64,000 bases of DNA, taken from NCBI GenBank assembly GCA_901472455.1, contig LR590464.1, positions 2,418,001 to 2,482,000 on the forward strand, given 5' to 3'. The notes below the pieces were generated by a model. The model searched no databases, had not been told where the DNA came from, and worked only from the letters and a program-made list of their open reading frames with translations. The position numbers and the translations under genes were made by a program. How positions within the stretch are numbered: position 1 is the first letter of the stretch; each line of letters opens with the position of its first letter. The stretch is from Leclercia adecarboxylata. GTDB taxonomy: Bacteria > Pseudomonadota > Gammaproteobacteria > Enterobacterales > Enterobacteriaceae. This document shows, piece after piece, positions 32,031-41,698 of the stretch.

Positions 32031-33177
32031 TTAACGACCACCCATGATGGCGATGTAGTCCTGAACCCAGCGGCTGTAAGGCACAAATTTGCCGCCGTTG
32101 GCGACAGGCGTTTTCCAGAACATGATCTTGTCGAAGTAGTTATAGCCGTTGGTTTCGCAGCCTTTATCCCCCAGCAGGGTGCTGGCTTTACAGCCTTCCG
32201 CCACCACCGGCAGCGATCCGAACCAGCCCGCCAGATCGCCCTGCACTTTTGGCGTCAGCGACCAGTTCATCCACTTGTACGCGCACATCGGGTGTTTGGC
32301 ATCGGCGTGCAGCATGGTGGTATCGGCCCAGCCCGTCACACCCTCTTTCGGGAAGACGGTGCCAATCGGCTGATTCTCGCCTTTCAGGGCGTTGGCCTGG
32401 TACGGGCCAGGCGCTGGAGGCAACCACCCCTTCGTTTTTGAAATCACTCATCTGGACGGTGGTGTCATGCCAGTAGCGATGGATAAGCGGATGCTGGTCT
32501 TTCAACACTTTGACCACCGCCGCGTACTGCTCTTCCGTCAGCTGATAGGGGTCGGTGATCCCCAGTTCCGGCTGCGTGGCTTTGACGTACAGCGCCGCAT
32601 CGGCGACATAGATCGGGCCATCGTAGGCCTGGACCCGCCCTTTGTTGGATTTGCCGTCCGGGAGGTTTTGTTGCTTGAACACCACGCCCCAGGTATCAGG
32701 CGGGTCGGGAAGGTTTTGGTGTTGTACATCAGCAGGTTGGGCCCCCACTGATAAGGCGTGCCGTAGGCTTTGCCGTCGACGTTAAACCACTCTCCCTTAA
32801 CGATCCGCGGGTCGATGGTTTTCCAGTTGGAGATTAAGTCAGGGTTAATCGGCTGAACGCGTTTACCCATGATCAGGCGCAGAGAGGCATCGCCGGAGGC
32901 AGTGACCAGGTCATACCCGCCCTTCGCCATCAGGCTGACCATCTCATCAGAGGTGGCTGCGGTTTTGACGTTGACCTTACAGCCGGTCTCTTTTTCAAAC
33001 GCGGTCACCCAGTCGTAGGCTTTGTCGGTCTCGCCACGTTCGATATAGCCCGGCCAGGCAATGATATCCAGTCGCCCTTCGCCCTGACCGATCGCTTTTG
33101 GAGGCTCTGCCGGCCTGCGCAGTCAAAACAGTCATACCGAGCGCGCACAGGCTGCTACGGGCAAATTTTTTGCTCAT
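32031..33177 (-). CDS. ydcS: YdcS, periplasmic binding protein of putative polyamine transporter
   Basis: About 381 residues with a signal peptide (SLCALGMTVLTAQA). The mature part is a PotD-like spermidine/putrescine binding protein (LDIIAWPGYIERG-type start, YDLVTASGDASLRL). E. coli YdcS was also reported to have polyhydroxybutyrate synthase activity and to take part in DNA uptake. Shifts near 32415, 32705 and 33110 break the raw frame. It is the first gene of ydcSTUV-patD. Confidence 0.92.
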
Positions 33178-33384
33178 ACCTATTACTCCTGTCGTAATGA
33201 AATCAGAAGGCAGCCGTGCCGATAAGAATATCTCCTTAATTAAACGTAGACCGCGCCATTGCCGCCCACCCGGCGGGCTGTAGAAATTTCACCAGGTTGT
33301 GACCGGGGGCGCATTCCCCGGTAACTGGATTATAGACAAGGGGTTAGCCGTTGCGGGCAATATGCATATTTCCTATGGGCCACA

Positions 33385-33417
33385 ATAAAAAAACGCCGCA
33401 AATTAATTGCGGCGTTA
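33385..33417 (-). terminator. Rho-independent terminator after ydcR
   Basis: On the minus strand AACGCCGCAA pairs with TTGCGGCGTT around TTAAT and is followed by a T-run. It lies about 55 bases past the ydcR stop and separates ydcR from ydcS. Confidence 0.85.
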
Positions 33418-33470
33418 TTAACAGGATAAGAAACAATTATTTTGCGGCGATAATCAATAGCGAGAAAATA

Positions 33471-34887
33471 CTATTTTTGCGTTTTTAACATCCCGCGAAT
33501 TATGTGTGCTAACTGGATCACCGCCTGCTCCTCCCGCTCTCCCCAGGCCCAGGAGGTATTAAAGCGGAAAAACGGCGTCCAGGTATCGGAGGTGGAAAAC
33601 ATCTTACCCGGCGCAATGCTGATGTGATGCCCTAACGCGCGGGCGCTAAGCTCTCCGGCATCCAGCGGCGCGGGCAGTTCCAGCCATAAGAAGTAGCCGC
33701 TGTCGCTGTGGTGGATTTTCACTTCAGCGGGCAGATGGCGCAGCAGCGCCTGCCACGCCAGCTGTTTACGTTCGGCCAGCGTGCGGCGCAAGCGCCTCAG
33801 GTGGGCGTCATAGCGTTTGGTGGCGAGATAGTCCACCAGCGCCAGCTGCATCGGGGAGCTGGTGGATAAGGTGCTCATCAGCTGGAGCTGCTGAATGCGA
33901 CGGGCATGTTTCCCGGCGGCCACCCAGCCAATGCGAAACCCGGCCACCAGGCATTTAGAGAATGACGAGCAGTGTAGCGTCATGTCGCTGCGATCCCAGG
34001 CTTTCGCCGGGAGCGGCTTTTCGCGCCCGTAGTATAGCTCGCTATAGACATCGTCCTCGATCAGGGTGACGTTATGTTCGGCAAGCAAGGCGATAAGCTG
34101 CGCTTTTTTGTCGGCGCTGAGGGTAAAGCCCAGCGGGTTTTGCCCGTTCGTCATCAGCCAGCAGCTTTCACCGGGTAGTCGTTCAGCGCCTGCGCCAGCG
34201 CGTTGAGATCGATCCCCTCGCGCACGTCGGTTGCCACTGACAGCGCTTTCAGCTTCAGCCTCTCCAGCGCCTGTAGCGCGCCATAGAAACAGGGGTTCTC
34301 AACGATCACCCCAGTCACCCGGTTCGGTCACTGCCTGCAGGCTGAGGTTCAGCGCTTCGAGGGCACCGGCGGTAATCACAATTTCATCCGGGGAGATATT
34401 CATCCCCTGCTGGGCATAGCGGCGGGCAATGGCGTGACGCAGATCGATGTTACCCGGCGGCAGGTTCTCAATCACGCTCATGGCGGTCGCGGTTTTACTG
34501 ACGTTCGCCAGAGAGCGATTTAACTGTTGTAAGGGAAAGAGACGGGGATCGGAAAGGCTGAGGCAAAGGGCACGACCGAGGGATCGCGGCTGGCCTGCAG
34601 AACATCAAAGATATAGGTATTGATATCCACGGCTTCATCGCGCATCACCTGCGCGGGCGGCATGGGTTGTTGCCCGGTTGGACGGGCCGCCACGTAGTAG
34701 CCTGACTGCGGACGCGCCACAATGCGCCCCTGGCTTTCCAGCATCTGGTACGCATGACCGACGGTCATAAAGCTCATTCCGCTGCTGGTCACCTGCTCAC
34801 GCAGGGAAGGCAGTTTATCGCCGGCTGCCAGACACCAAGCTCGATCTGCGAAATGATTTGCTGCGCCAGGCGCTGGTATTTTTTCAT
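33471..34887 (-). CDS. ydcR: YdcR, MocR-type regulator with aminotransferase domain
   Basis: About 471 residues. An N-terminal GntR winged helix (AAGDKLPSLREQVTSSGMSF) is fused to a PLP-dependent aminotransferase-I domain. The PLP lysine is in SSFSKCLVAGFRIGW. Members of this class sense PLP or an amine and often regulate vitamin B6, GABA or polyamine genes; the neighbouring putrescine operon is the obvious target. Frame changes near 34155, 34310, 34545 and 34840. The ATG at 34887 gives the family start MKKYQRLAQQI. Confidence 0.9.
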
Positions 34888-34999
34888 CGGGTTCTCCTTG
34901 CTGCATCACATAGTATATCAGCAGGAGAAAAAAGGCAGATTAATAAACTGTTATAGATAGAGGTGTGAATTTCAGCAGGCGTGACGGCGCCCGACTGAC

Positions 35000-35188
35000 T
35001 TACTTACGAAGCTCAAACGGCACCCGGCGCGCATGGCGTGAGGCGGCTAAATGATCGAGCGTGATCATGGATGATTTGCAGAAAATGCATTTCGCACCGT
35101 GCGGATTTTTTTCAGACACGTCAAATGCGGAAGTACGGAACTGCGAACCATGACAGCATGGGCAACGAAAATGAATATTAGAACTCAT
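35000..35188 (-). CDS. YmcF/YnfQ-like cold-shock zinc-ribbon small protein
   Basis: 62 residues, the length of E. coli YmcF and YnfQ, with the same N-terminal pattern IHFRCPCCHGSQFRTSAFDV. Two Cys pairs, CPCC and CIFC, probably bind zinc. The E. coli proteins are induced by cold and have long leaders like cspA. Here about 200 bases of untranslated-looking sequence precede the start. Expression on cold shock is inferred from that resemblance. The function is unknown. Confidence 0.75.
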   Translation of the reverse strand: MSSNIHFRCPCCHGSQFRTSAFDVSEKNPHGAKCIFCKSSMITLDHLAASRHARRVPFELRK

Positions 35189-35556
35189 GTAAATCTCCAG
35201 AACGTAAAAACGTTAAATACTAATGGGCCTTTGAAGGCAATAATGGTCTGAGACAAAACTAATCAGAACGTTCAGAGCGTAAAGAAAAACCCAAGAGAGG
35301 CTGCGGAGAGGCACAACGTGATGAGAATGCTTTAAGAAACTGCGACGGATATTTTTTGGATTCAAACCGATAGATCATTAACGCACGCTTCGTACAGGAT
35401 GCAAGCGGTTTTCACGTTAATATTCTTTCCGTTACGCGACTATCTGTATTCATTCAAATTTTTTGACAGCTTCTGTGAAATAAACGGCATTTCTTCTCAA
35501 CCGGTAATCCGTAAAGTAGAGATCATTGTCTTTCTTCGAACCCAGGAATTCCCGCC
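35189..35556. other. Intergenic region with probable long cold-shock leader
   Basis: 368 bases, AT-rich, between divergent genes. No coding frame is convincing. The half next to the YmcF-like gene is a candidate structured leader; the half next to 35557 must hold the promoter of the oxidoreductase gene. Confidence 0.45.
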
Positions 35557-36588
35557 ATGAAAAAGATCGGATTTTTGTCATTTGGTCACTGGACGCCATC
35601 GCCGCAGTCCGGGACCCGCACCGCATCCGACGCCCTGCTGCAATCCATCGATCTGGCGGTTGCCGCCGAAGAGCTGGGCGCGGATGGCGCGTACTTCCGC
35701 GTACACCATTTTGCCCGCCAGCTGGCCTCCCCCTTCCCGCTGTTGGCCGCGATTGGTGCCAAAACCCGCCGGATTGAGATCGGTACCGGCGTTATTGATA
35801 TGCGCTATGAAAAATCCGCTCTATATGGCAGAAGATGCCGGTTCGGGCCGATCTGATCGCCGGGGGACGTTTACAGCTGGGCATCAGCCGCGGCTCCCCG
35901 GAGCAGGGTGATCGACGGCTGGCGCTACTTTGGTTACGTGCCGGGCGAAGGTGAAAACGAATCTGATATGGCGCGCCGCCATACCGAAGTGCTGTTAGAG
36001 GCCCTGCGCGGCGAAGGTTTTGCCAAACCCAATCCGCAACCGATGTTCCCTAACCCACCGGGGCTGCTGCGCGTGGAGCCACATTCCGAAGGGCTGCGGG
36101 ACAGGATCTGGTGGGGGGCAGGCTCGAACGCCACCGCGGTATGGGCCGCAAAGCTCGGGATGAACCTGCAAAGCTCCACCCTGAAGGACGACGAAACCGG
36201 CGAGCCGTTCCACATCCAGCAGGCGAAACAGATCCGCGCCTACCGCGACGCCTGGGCCGAAGCGGGACATACCCGAACGCCGCGCGTCTCGGTCAGCCGC
36301 AGCATTTTTGCCCTGATGGACGACCGCGATCGGATGTATTTCGGCTCCAGCCGTAACGAAAGCGACAGCGTCGGTTACCTGGATGAGAAAACCCGCGCCA
36401 TTTTCGGACGCAGCTATGCCGCCGAGCCTGACAAGCTGATTGCCCAGCTGAAACAGGACGAAGCGATCGCCGAAGCAGATACCTTATTACTGACCGTGCC
36501 GAACCAGCTGGGCGTGGAGTATAACGTGCATGTGATTGAGTCGATTCTGAAGCACGTTGCGCCGGAGATGGGCTGGCGCGACGCGTAA
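35557..36588 (+). CDS. LLM-class flavin-dependent oxidoreductase, frameshifted
   Basis: About 343 residues of a luciferase-like FMN/F420-type TIM barrel: SIDLAVAAEELGADGAYFRV at the N-terminus, ASPFPLLAAIGAKTRRIEIG, and WWGAGSNATAVWAAKLGMN in the middle. Small indels near 35815, 35850 and 35905 split the N-terminal third. Family members are monooxygenases acting on aldehydes or sulfonates; the substrate is not evident. It is monocistronic. Confidence 0.87.
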
Positions 36589-36761
36589 ATTGCGGTCTCG
36601 CGTGGGGGGCTACGCGAGACGTTTCGCACCTGAACGAATCAATATCACGTATATAAACGCATTATATATTTGCAATAACTATGGCACGTTATGCCTGGCC
36701 TTTGTCAGAGATCCGATGTTAAGACATGCATGTTTTAGCTAACTGACAAATGGAGTTTGTT

Positions 36762-37244
36762 ATGGCCATTCCGGCGTATCTGTGGTTAAAAGACGATGGT
36801 GGAGCGGATATCCGTGGTTCTGTAGATGTTCGCCAACGTGAAGGCAGTATTGAAATATTAGGATTTGGTCACGGTCTTCATTTACCTACTGACAGCAATA
36901 CGGGCAAAATAACCGGTACACGTGTTCATAGTGCCCTTGTTTTTGAGAAAGAGTTCGACGCTTCAAGCCCTTATCTCTATAAAGCTGTTGCTCACGGTCA
37001 AACGCTTAAATCTGCAGAATTTAAATGGTATCGCATCAATGATGCAGGGTTAGAACAGGAGTATTTTAATATGCTCCTTGAAGGTGTGAAAGTCGTTTCC
37101 GTTTGTCCTCTTATGCATGACGTGAAAAATCCCTCCACTGAAAAACATAATCATCTCGAGTCTATTGCTTTGCGGTATGAAAAAATCACCTGGAAGCATT
37201 GTGATGGGAACATTATATTTTCTGATACATGGAATGACAGATGA
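36762..37244 (+). CDS. Hcp-family type VI secretion tube protein
   Basis: 160 residues, uninterrupted, of the Hcp1/DUF796 family: IPAYLWLKDDGGADIRG at the start, then the conserved WYRINDAGLEQEYFNMLLEG and the end ITWKHCDGNIIFSDTW. Hcp hexamers form the inner tube of T6SS and carry small effectors in their lumen. No core T6SS genes (tss) are in the window, so this is an orphan hcp. The next gene starts in its last codons (ATGA overlap), which ties it to that effector. Confidence 0.93.
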   Translation: MAIPAYLWLKDDGGADIRGSVDVRQREGSIEILGFGHGLHLPTDSNTGKITGTRVHSALVFEKEFDASSPYLYKAVAHGQTLKSAEFKWYRINDAGLEQEYFNMLLEGVKVVSVCPLMHDVKNPSTEKHNHLESIALRYEKITWKHCDGNIIFSDTWNDR

Positions 37245-37723
37245 TCCGTTGCACATTTCATTTGAACGGTGGTCAAATGTCTACCTTAAGTTGTCCTGGA
37301 GTGGGCCTCTTTCCAGCCTATTCTGGACATTCAGGCATTAACAGAAATAATCCAGACGCTATTGCTCTTAAAAAGAAAGGTCCTTTGCCTCCCGGGAAAT
37401 ATTACATTTGTCACTCGTTCTCGCGGTGGGATGAGATCCCGATGGCACGATATGCTCAAAGAACTGGAAAGCGGTTCAAATCGCGATTTTTGGTTTGCGC
37501 TTTACCGGGACGATGGCGCTTTAGACGACTTAACTTTTATTGATAACGTAGAAGCGTGGCGCTTTCCGTTTACATCCGGCAGGCACTTCTGGTATCAGTG
37601 GAAGGATGTATTACGTTGCAGTCCATTCTCATTATCGAATCCTCCATCATGCATTATTAAGCACCGGTTCTTTACACATTACCGGCGGAGCTTAAAGCAT
37701 TTGGCACTATCCAGGTATATTGA
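37241..37723 (+). CDS. Tlde1-like (DUF2778) L,D-transpeptidase effector, frameshifted
   Basis: About 160 residues. The start MIRCTFHLNGGQMSTLSCPG and KKKGPLPPGKYYIV fit DUF2778. Reading across the indels gives GAFRLHPAG, then EGCITLQS, then LKAFGTIQVY; the His and Cys are the catalytic residues of the L,D-transpeptidase-like fold. Salmonella Tlde1 is a T6SS effector that cleaves and exchanges peptidoglycan stem peptides in the target periplasm. Shifts near 37400, 37555 and 37600 and later spoil the raw frame. It overlaps hcp by 4 bases and the next gene by 1. Confidence 0.8.
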
Positions 37724-37975
37724 TGAAACCCAGCACAAGTGTAGTGATTTGGTTGTCGGAGCTGGCACTTCTGTGTCTTGTTTATTCGTTATTATGCATC
37801 ACTATGCCCGACATCTATCTCTATGACATTTACACAGATAAGTTTGGTTTTTCTGACCGAAGCACATGGTACGACGTTACATATTCACTTTATCGGTTTT
37901 ATCCCTTCTCTTAACCACTTTTTTAATCTGGCTATTCGCCCGATATTTATATAAAAAAAAACCCAATAACATGAC
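37723..37975 (+). CDS. Tldi1-like immunity membrane protein, one or two frameshifts
   Basis: About 82 residues. The N-terminal helix is VVIWLSELALLCLVYSLLC; a periplasmic-looking loop (DIYTDKFGFSDRSTWYDV) follows, and a second helix reads LSVLSLLLTTFLIWLFARYL. The raw frame breaks near 37880 and in the A-run at 37950-37959. An inner membrane protein with a periplasmic loop directly after a Tlde1-like effector is the expected immunity partner; this is by position and topology only. Confidence 0.6.
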
Positions 37976-38188
37976 GGGGCTTTTGCCCCCGTCTTCATAT
38001 TTCCTCATAACAGTGCAGGACCGCCAGCGCGATCTCATCCGCTCACGGTTATTCATAGATATAACAGTCCAGGGATTTCATCTAATTCAGGCAAACTGTT
38101 ATACATAAATTCCCCTTTTCTGTCCTCTGATACTCAGTTTCCCTTCCCTTTACCATAACAGCCACACCGATTGACCTTGAGGTTGTGC

Positions 38189-39594
38189 ATGTTTGGTTTA
38201 GATGCGTTTCATCTGGCGAGGATCCAGTTTGCTTTTACTGTCTCCTTCCACATTATTTTCCCGGCGATCACCATTGGCCTCGCCAGCTATCTGGCCGTGC
38301 TGGAGGGTTATGGCTGAAAAGCAAAAACCCCGTCTGGCGCTCGCTCTACCATTTCTGGTCGAAGATTTTCGCCGTCAACTTTGGCATGGGCGTGGTCTCG
38401 GGGCTGGTAATGGCCTACCAGTTCGGCACCAACTGGAGCGGTTTTTCACAGTTTGCCGGCAGCATTACCGGCCCGCTGCTGACCTACGAAGTGTTGACCG
38501 CCTTCTTCCTCCGAAGCCGGTTTTCTCGGCGTGATGCTGTTCGGCTGGAATAAAGTCGGGCCGGGACTGCACTTCTTTGCCACCCTGCATGGTGGCGTTG
38601 GGCACCATTATCTCGACCTTCTGGATCCTCGCCTCCAACAGCTGGATGCAGACTCCCGCAGGGCTTTGAGATCGTTAACGGCCAGGTGGTGCCGGTGACT
38701 GGTTTGCGGTGGTATTCAACCCCTCCTTCCCGTATCGCCTGCTGCACATGTCCATCGCCGCGTTTCTCAGCAGCGCGCTCTTTGTCGCGGCCTCGGCGGC
38801 GTGGCACCTGTTGCGCGGAAATAATACCGCCGCCATTCGCCGTATGTTCTCCATGGCACTGTGGATGACGCTGATCGTGGCCCCCCATTCAGGCGATGGT
38901 CGGGGATATGCACGGCCTGAACACCCTGAAACATCAACCTGCCAAAATTGCGCCATCGAAGGCCACTGGGAGAACCCGCCCGGCGAGCCGACCCCGCTGC
39001 TGCTGTTTGGCTGGCCGGATATGGAGCAGGAGCGCACCGCTACGGCTGGAAATCCCGGCGCTCGGCAGCCTGATCCTCACCCACAGTCTTGATAAGCAAG
39101 TGCCTGCGCTGAAGGAGTTCCCGAAAGAGGACCGTCCTAACGCCACCATCGTCTTCTGGTCGTTCCGCATTATGGCCGGGCTGGGGATGTTGATGCTGTT
39201 GCTGGGCGCCGTTGCCCTGTGGCTGCGCTATAAGCAGCGGCTCTATCACTCCCGGCCATTCCTGTGGTTTGCCCTGCTGATGGGGCCATCGGGCTTGATT
39301 GCCATTCTCGCCGGGTGGATCACCACCGAAGTGGGCCGCCAGCCGTGGGTGGTGTACGGGCTGCAAAGAACCAAAGATGCGGTGTCGGCGCATGGCGATC
39401 TGCACATGAGCGTCAGCCTGCTGGCCTTTATTGTGGTCTACACCTCGGTGTTTGGCGTCGGTTACAGCTATATGGTGCGCCTGATTAAAAAGGGGCCGCA
39501 GGAAGAAGAGTCTTTCCCGACCGAACACGATGGCCGTCCGGCACGCCCGCTCTCGGCAGCAAGCACTGAATTTACTACCAAGGAGACACCATAA
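38189..39594 (+). CDS. Cytochrome bd-type quinol oxidase subunit I (CioA/CydA family), frameshifted
   Basis: About 468 residues. The haem-binding N-terminus [20 protein letters not shown] carries the conserved His. Later blocks are [18 protein letters not shown] with the Met ligand region and [14 protein letters not shown]. The length is short compared with CydA (522), which suggests the short-Q-loop cyanide-insensitive CioA type. Shifts near 38305, 38515, 38585, 38665, 38885, 38965 and 39050 are mostly one base. Its stop overlaps the start of subunit II (TAATG). Confidence 0.88.
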
Positions 39595-40606
39595 TGGGTA
39601 TCGATCTTTCCCTGATCTGGTTTGTAATTATCGTCTTCGCTACCCTGATGTATATCGTGATGGACGGGTTTGATTTGGGCATTGGCATTCTGTTTCCTGC
39701 CATCCAGGATGCCGACGACCGGGATGTTATTGGTCAACAGCGTCGCCCCAGTGTGGGACGGCAATGAAACCTGGCTTGGTGCTGGGGGCGCGGCGCTGTT
39801 TGGTGCCTTTCCGCTGGCCTATGCGGTGATCATCGATGCCCTGACCATTCCCTTGACGTTAATGCTGATCGGCCTGATTTTCCGCGGCGTGGCGTTTGAG
39901 TTCCGCTTCAAGGCGGCGCCCGCGCATCGCCCCTTCTGGGATAAGGCCTTTATCGGCGGGTCGGTGCTGGCCACCTTTACTCAGGGCATGGTGGTGGGCG
40001 CGGTGATCAACGGCTTTGCGGTCAGCGGCCGCGCCTTCGCCGGTGGCCCGTTCGACTGGTTTACCCCCTTCAACCTGTTCTGCGGCCTGGGGCTGGTGGT
40101 GGCTTATGCCTTTTTAGGTGCCACCTGGCTGGTGATGAAAAGTGAAAACCCGTTGCAGGGGCGCATGCGTCAGGTGTCAAAACGTCTGCTGCTGCCCTGC
40201 TGGGCATTATCGCCGTCATCAGCATCTGGACCCCGCTTTCACAACCCGCTATCGCCGGGCGCTGGTTCAGCCTGCCGAACCTGTTCTTCCTGCTGCCGGT
40301 TCCGGTGCTGGTGGTCGTGTTGGGCCTGTGGCAGTGGCGCAGCCTGAAATAACCCGCACAGCCACCATTTGCCCTTTGTGTTGACCCTCGGGCTAATCTT
40401 CCTCCGGCTTTAGCGGGCTTGGGATCAGCATCTGGCCGCATATCATTCCGCCATCGATCACCCTGTGGCAGGCTGCCGCGCCAGCACAGAGCCAGGGCTT
40501 CATGTTAGTGGGGGCGTTATTCATTATCCCGATCATCCTTGTCTACACTTTCTGGAGCTATTACGTGTTTCGCGGCAAAGTCCAGCCTGGGGAGGGCTAT
40601 CACTGA
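39594..40606 (+). CDS. Cytochrome bd-type quinol oxidase subunit II (CioB/CydB family), frameshifted
   Basis: About 336 residues with eight or nine hydrophobic helices. The family start LIWFVIIVFATLMYIVMDGF is followed by VAPVWDGNETWLV and FRGVAFEFRFK. Shifts near 39725, 39780, 40200, 40350, 40405 and 40460 interrupt it. It forms the respiratory oxidase with the preceding subunit, and its stop overlaps the DUF2474 start (TGATG). Confidence 0.9.
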
Positions 40607-40735
40607 TGAATCAACCTGTCTGGAAACGTCTGATGTGGATGGTGATTATCTGGGGCGGCAGCGTACTGGCACTGGCGCTGGTGGGGATGTTCTTCCGTGT
40701 GCTGATGACCGCAGCGGGGGTTCAAGTCGCATTGA
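40606..40735 (+). CDS. DUF2474 small membrane subunit of the CioAB oxidase
   Basis: 42 residues: WKRLMWMVIIWGGSVLALA with one transmembrane helix, ending MTAAGFKSH at TGA 40733-40735 if the five-G run at 40716-40720 is read as four. The raw frame runs on into the repeat array, which is clearly wrong. DUF2474 genes follow cioAB-type operons and are CydX-like accessory subunits by position. Confidence 0.8.
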
Positions 40736-40770
40736 TAAGGGCAGCAGAATCACAGTATGAGCCGCCTGTT

Positions 40771-41438
40771 TCCCCTCACCCTAACCCTCTCCCCCACAGG
40801 GGAGAGGGAACAGTCCGGTGCGCTATTCACCGGCAAAATCTGAAACAACCTTTTCGCGCCTTTGAAGGGCCTGGTATTTACATCGCTGAGCTATCGGCAT
40901 GATGTCCCCTCACCCTGGCCCTCTCCCCATAGGGGAGAGGGAACAGTCCGGTACGCTATTCACCGGCAAATGCTGAGAAGACCTTTTCGCGCCTTTGAAG
41001 GGGGCTGGTATTAACATCGCTGAGCTATCGGCATGATGTCCCCTCACCCTGGCCCTCTCCTCACAGGGGAGAGGGAACAGTCCGGTGCGCTATTCACCGG
41101 CAAAATCTGAAACAACCTTTTCGCACCTTTGAAGGGCCTGGTATTTACATCGCTGAGCTATCGGCATGATGTCCCCTCACCCTAACCCTCTCCCCATAGG
41201 GGAGAGGGAACAGTCCGGTGCGCTATTCACCGGCAAATGCTGAGAAGACCTTTTCGCGCCTCTGAAGGGCTGGTATTAACATCGCTGAGCTATCGGCATG
41301 ATGTCCCCTCACCCTGGCCCTCTCCTCCACCAGAGGAGAGAAGACAGTCCGCTGCCCCACTCACCGACAAAATCTGACAAAACCTTTTCGTGCCTTTGAA
41401 GATCCTAATAATAACCTCACTGAACTATCGGCATGATG
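40771..41438. repeat. Five-copy tandem array of a 132-135 bp unit
   Basis: Units start at 40771, 40905, 41039, 41172 and 41304, each beginning TCCCCTCACCCT and containing the palindromic element, ACAGTCCGGTGCGCTATTCA and CATCGCTGAGCTATCGGCAT. Units 1 and 3 share one variant (AAAATCTGAAACAACC, TGGTATTTAC) and units 2 and 4 another (AAATGCTGAGAAGACC, TGGTATTAAC). Unit 5 is the most diverged. No protein is conserved through it. It fills the space between the oxidase operon and yncJ. Confidence 0.93.
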
Positions 41439-41467
41439 TTCCCTCAACGTAACCGGGTGGTGGCAGA

Positions 41468-41698
41468 ATGTTTACAAAAACGTTATCGATGGTGATGCTG
41501 ACCTGCGCGCTGTTTTCCGGTCAGTTGATGGCGGGACACAAAGGACATGAGTTTTATTGGGTGAAGAACGTGGATCATCAGCTGCGCCATGAGGCGGACA
41601 GCGATGAACTGCGCGCCGTGGCGGAAGAGTCAGCAGAAGGTTTGCGCGAACATCATTACTGGCAGAAGTCGCGCAAACCGGATACTCACTTGCGTTAA
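41468..41698 (+). CDS. yncJ: YncJ, small periplasmic protein
   Basis: 76 residues, as in E. coli YncJ. A cleavable signal peptide (SMVMLTCALFSGQLMAG) is followed by a charged mature part (HEFYWVKNVDHQLRHEADSD). E. coli yncJ belongs to the CpxR-linked envelope stress genes; function unknown. It is convergent with rlhA, with stops touching. The start lies just beyond the tandem array, so its promoter may be inside or next to the last repeat unit. Confidence 0.92.
   Translation: MFTKTLSMVMLTCALFSGQLMAGHKGHEFYWVKNVDHQLRHEADSDELRAVAEESAEGLREHHYWQKSRKPDTHLR

Noticed and set aside
40771..41438. Repeat array as a CRISPR
   Set aside because: Units are about 133 bp, contiguous, and nearly identical along their length, with no unique spacers and no cas genes.
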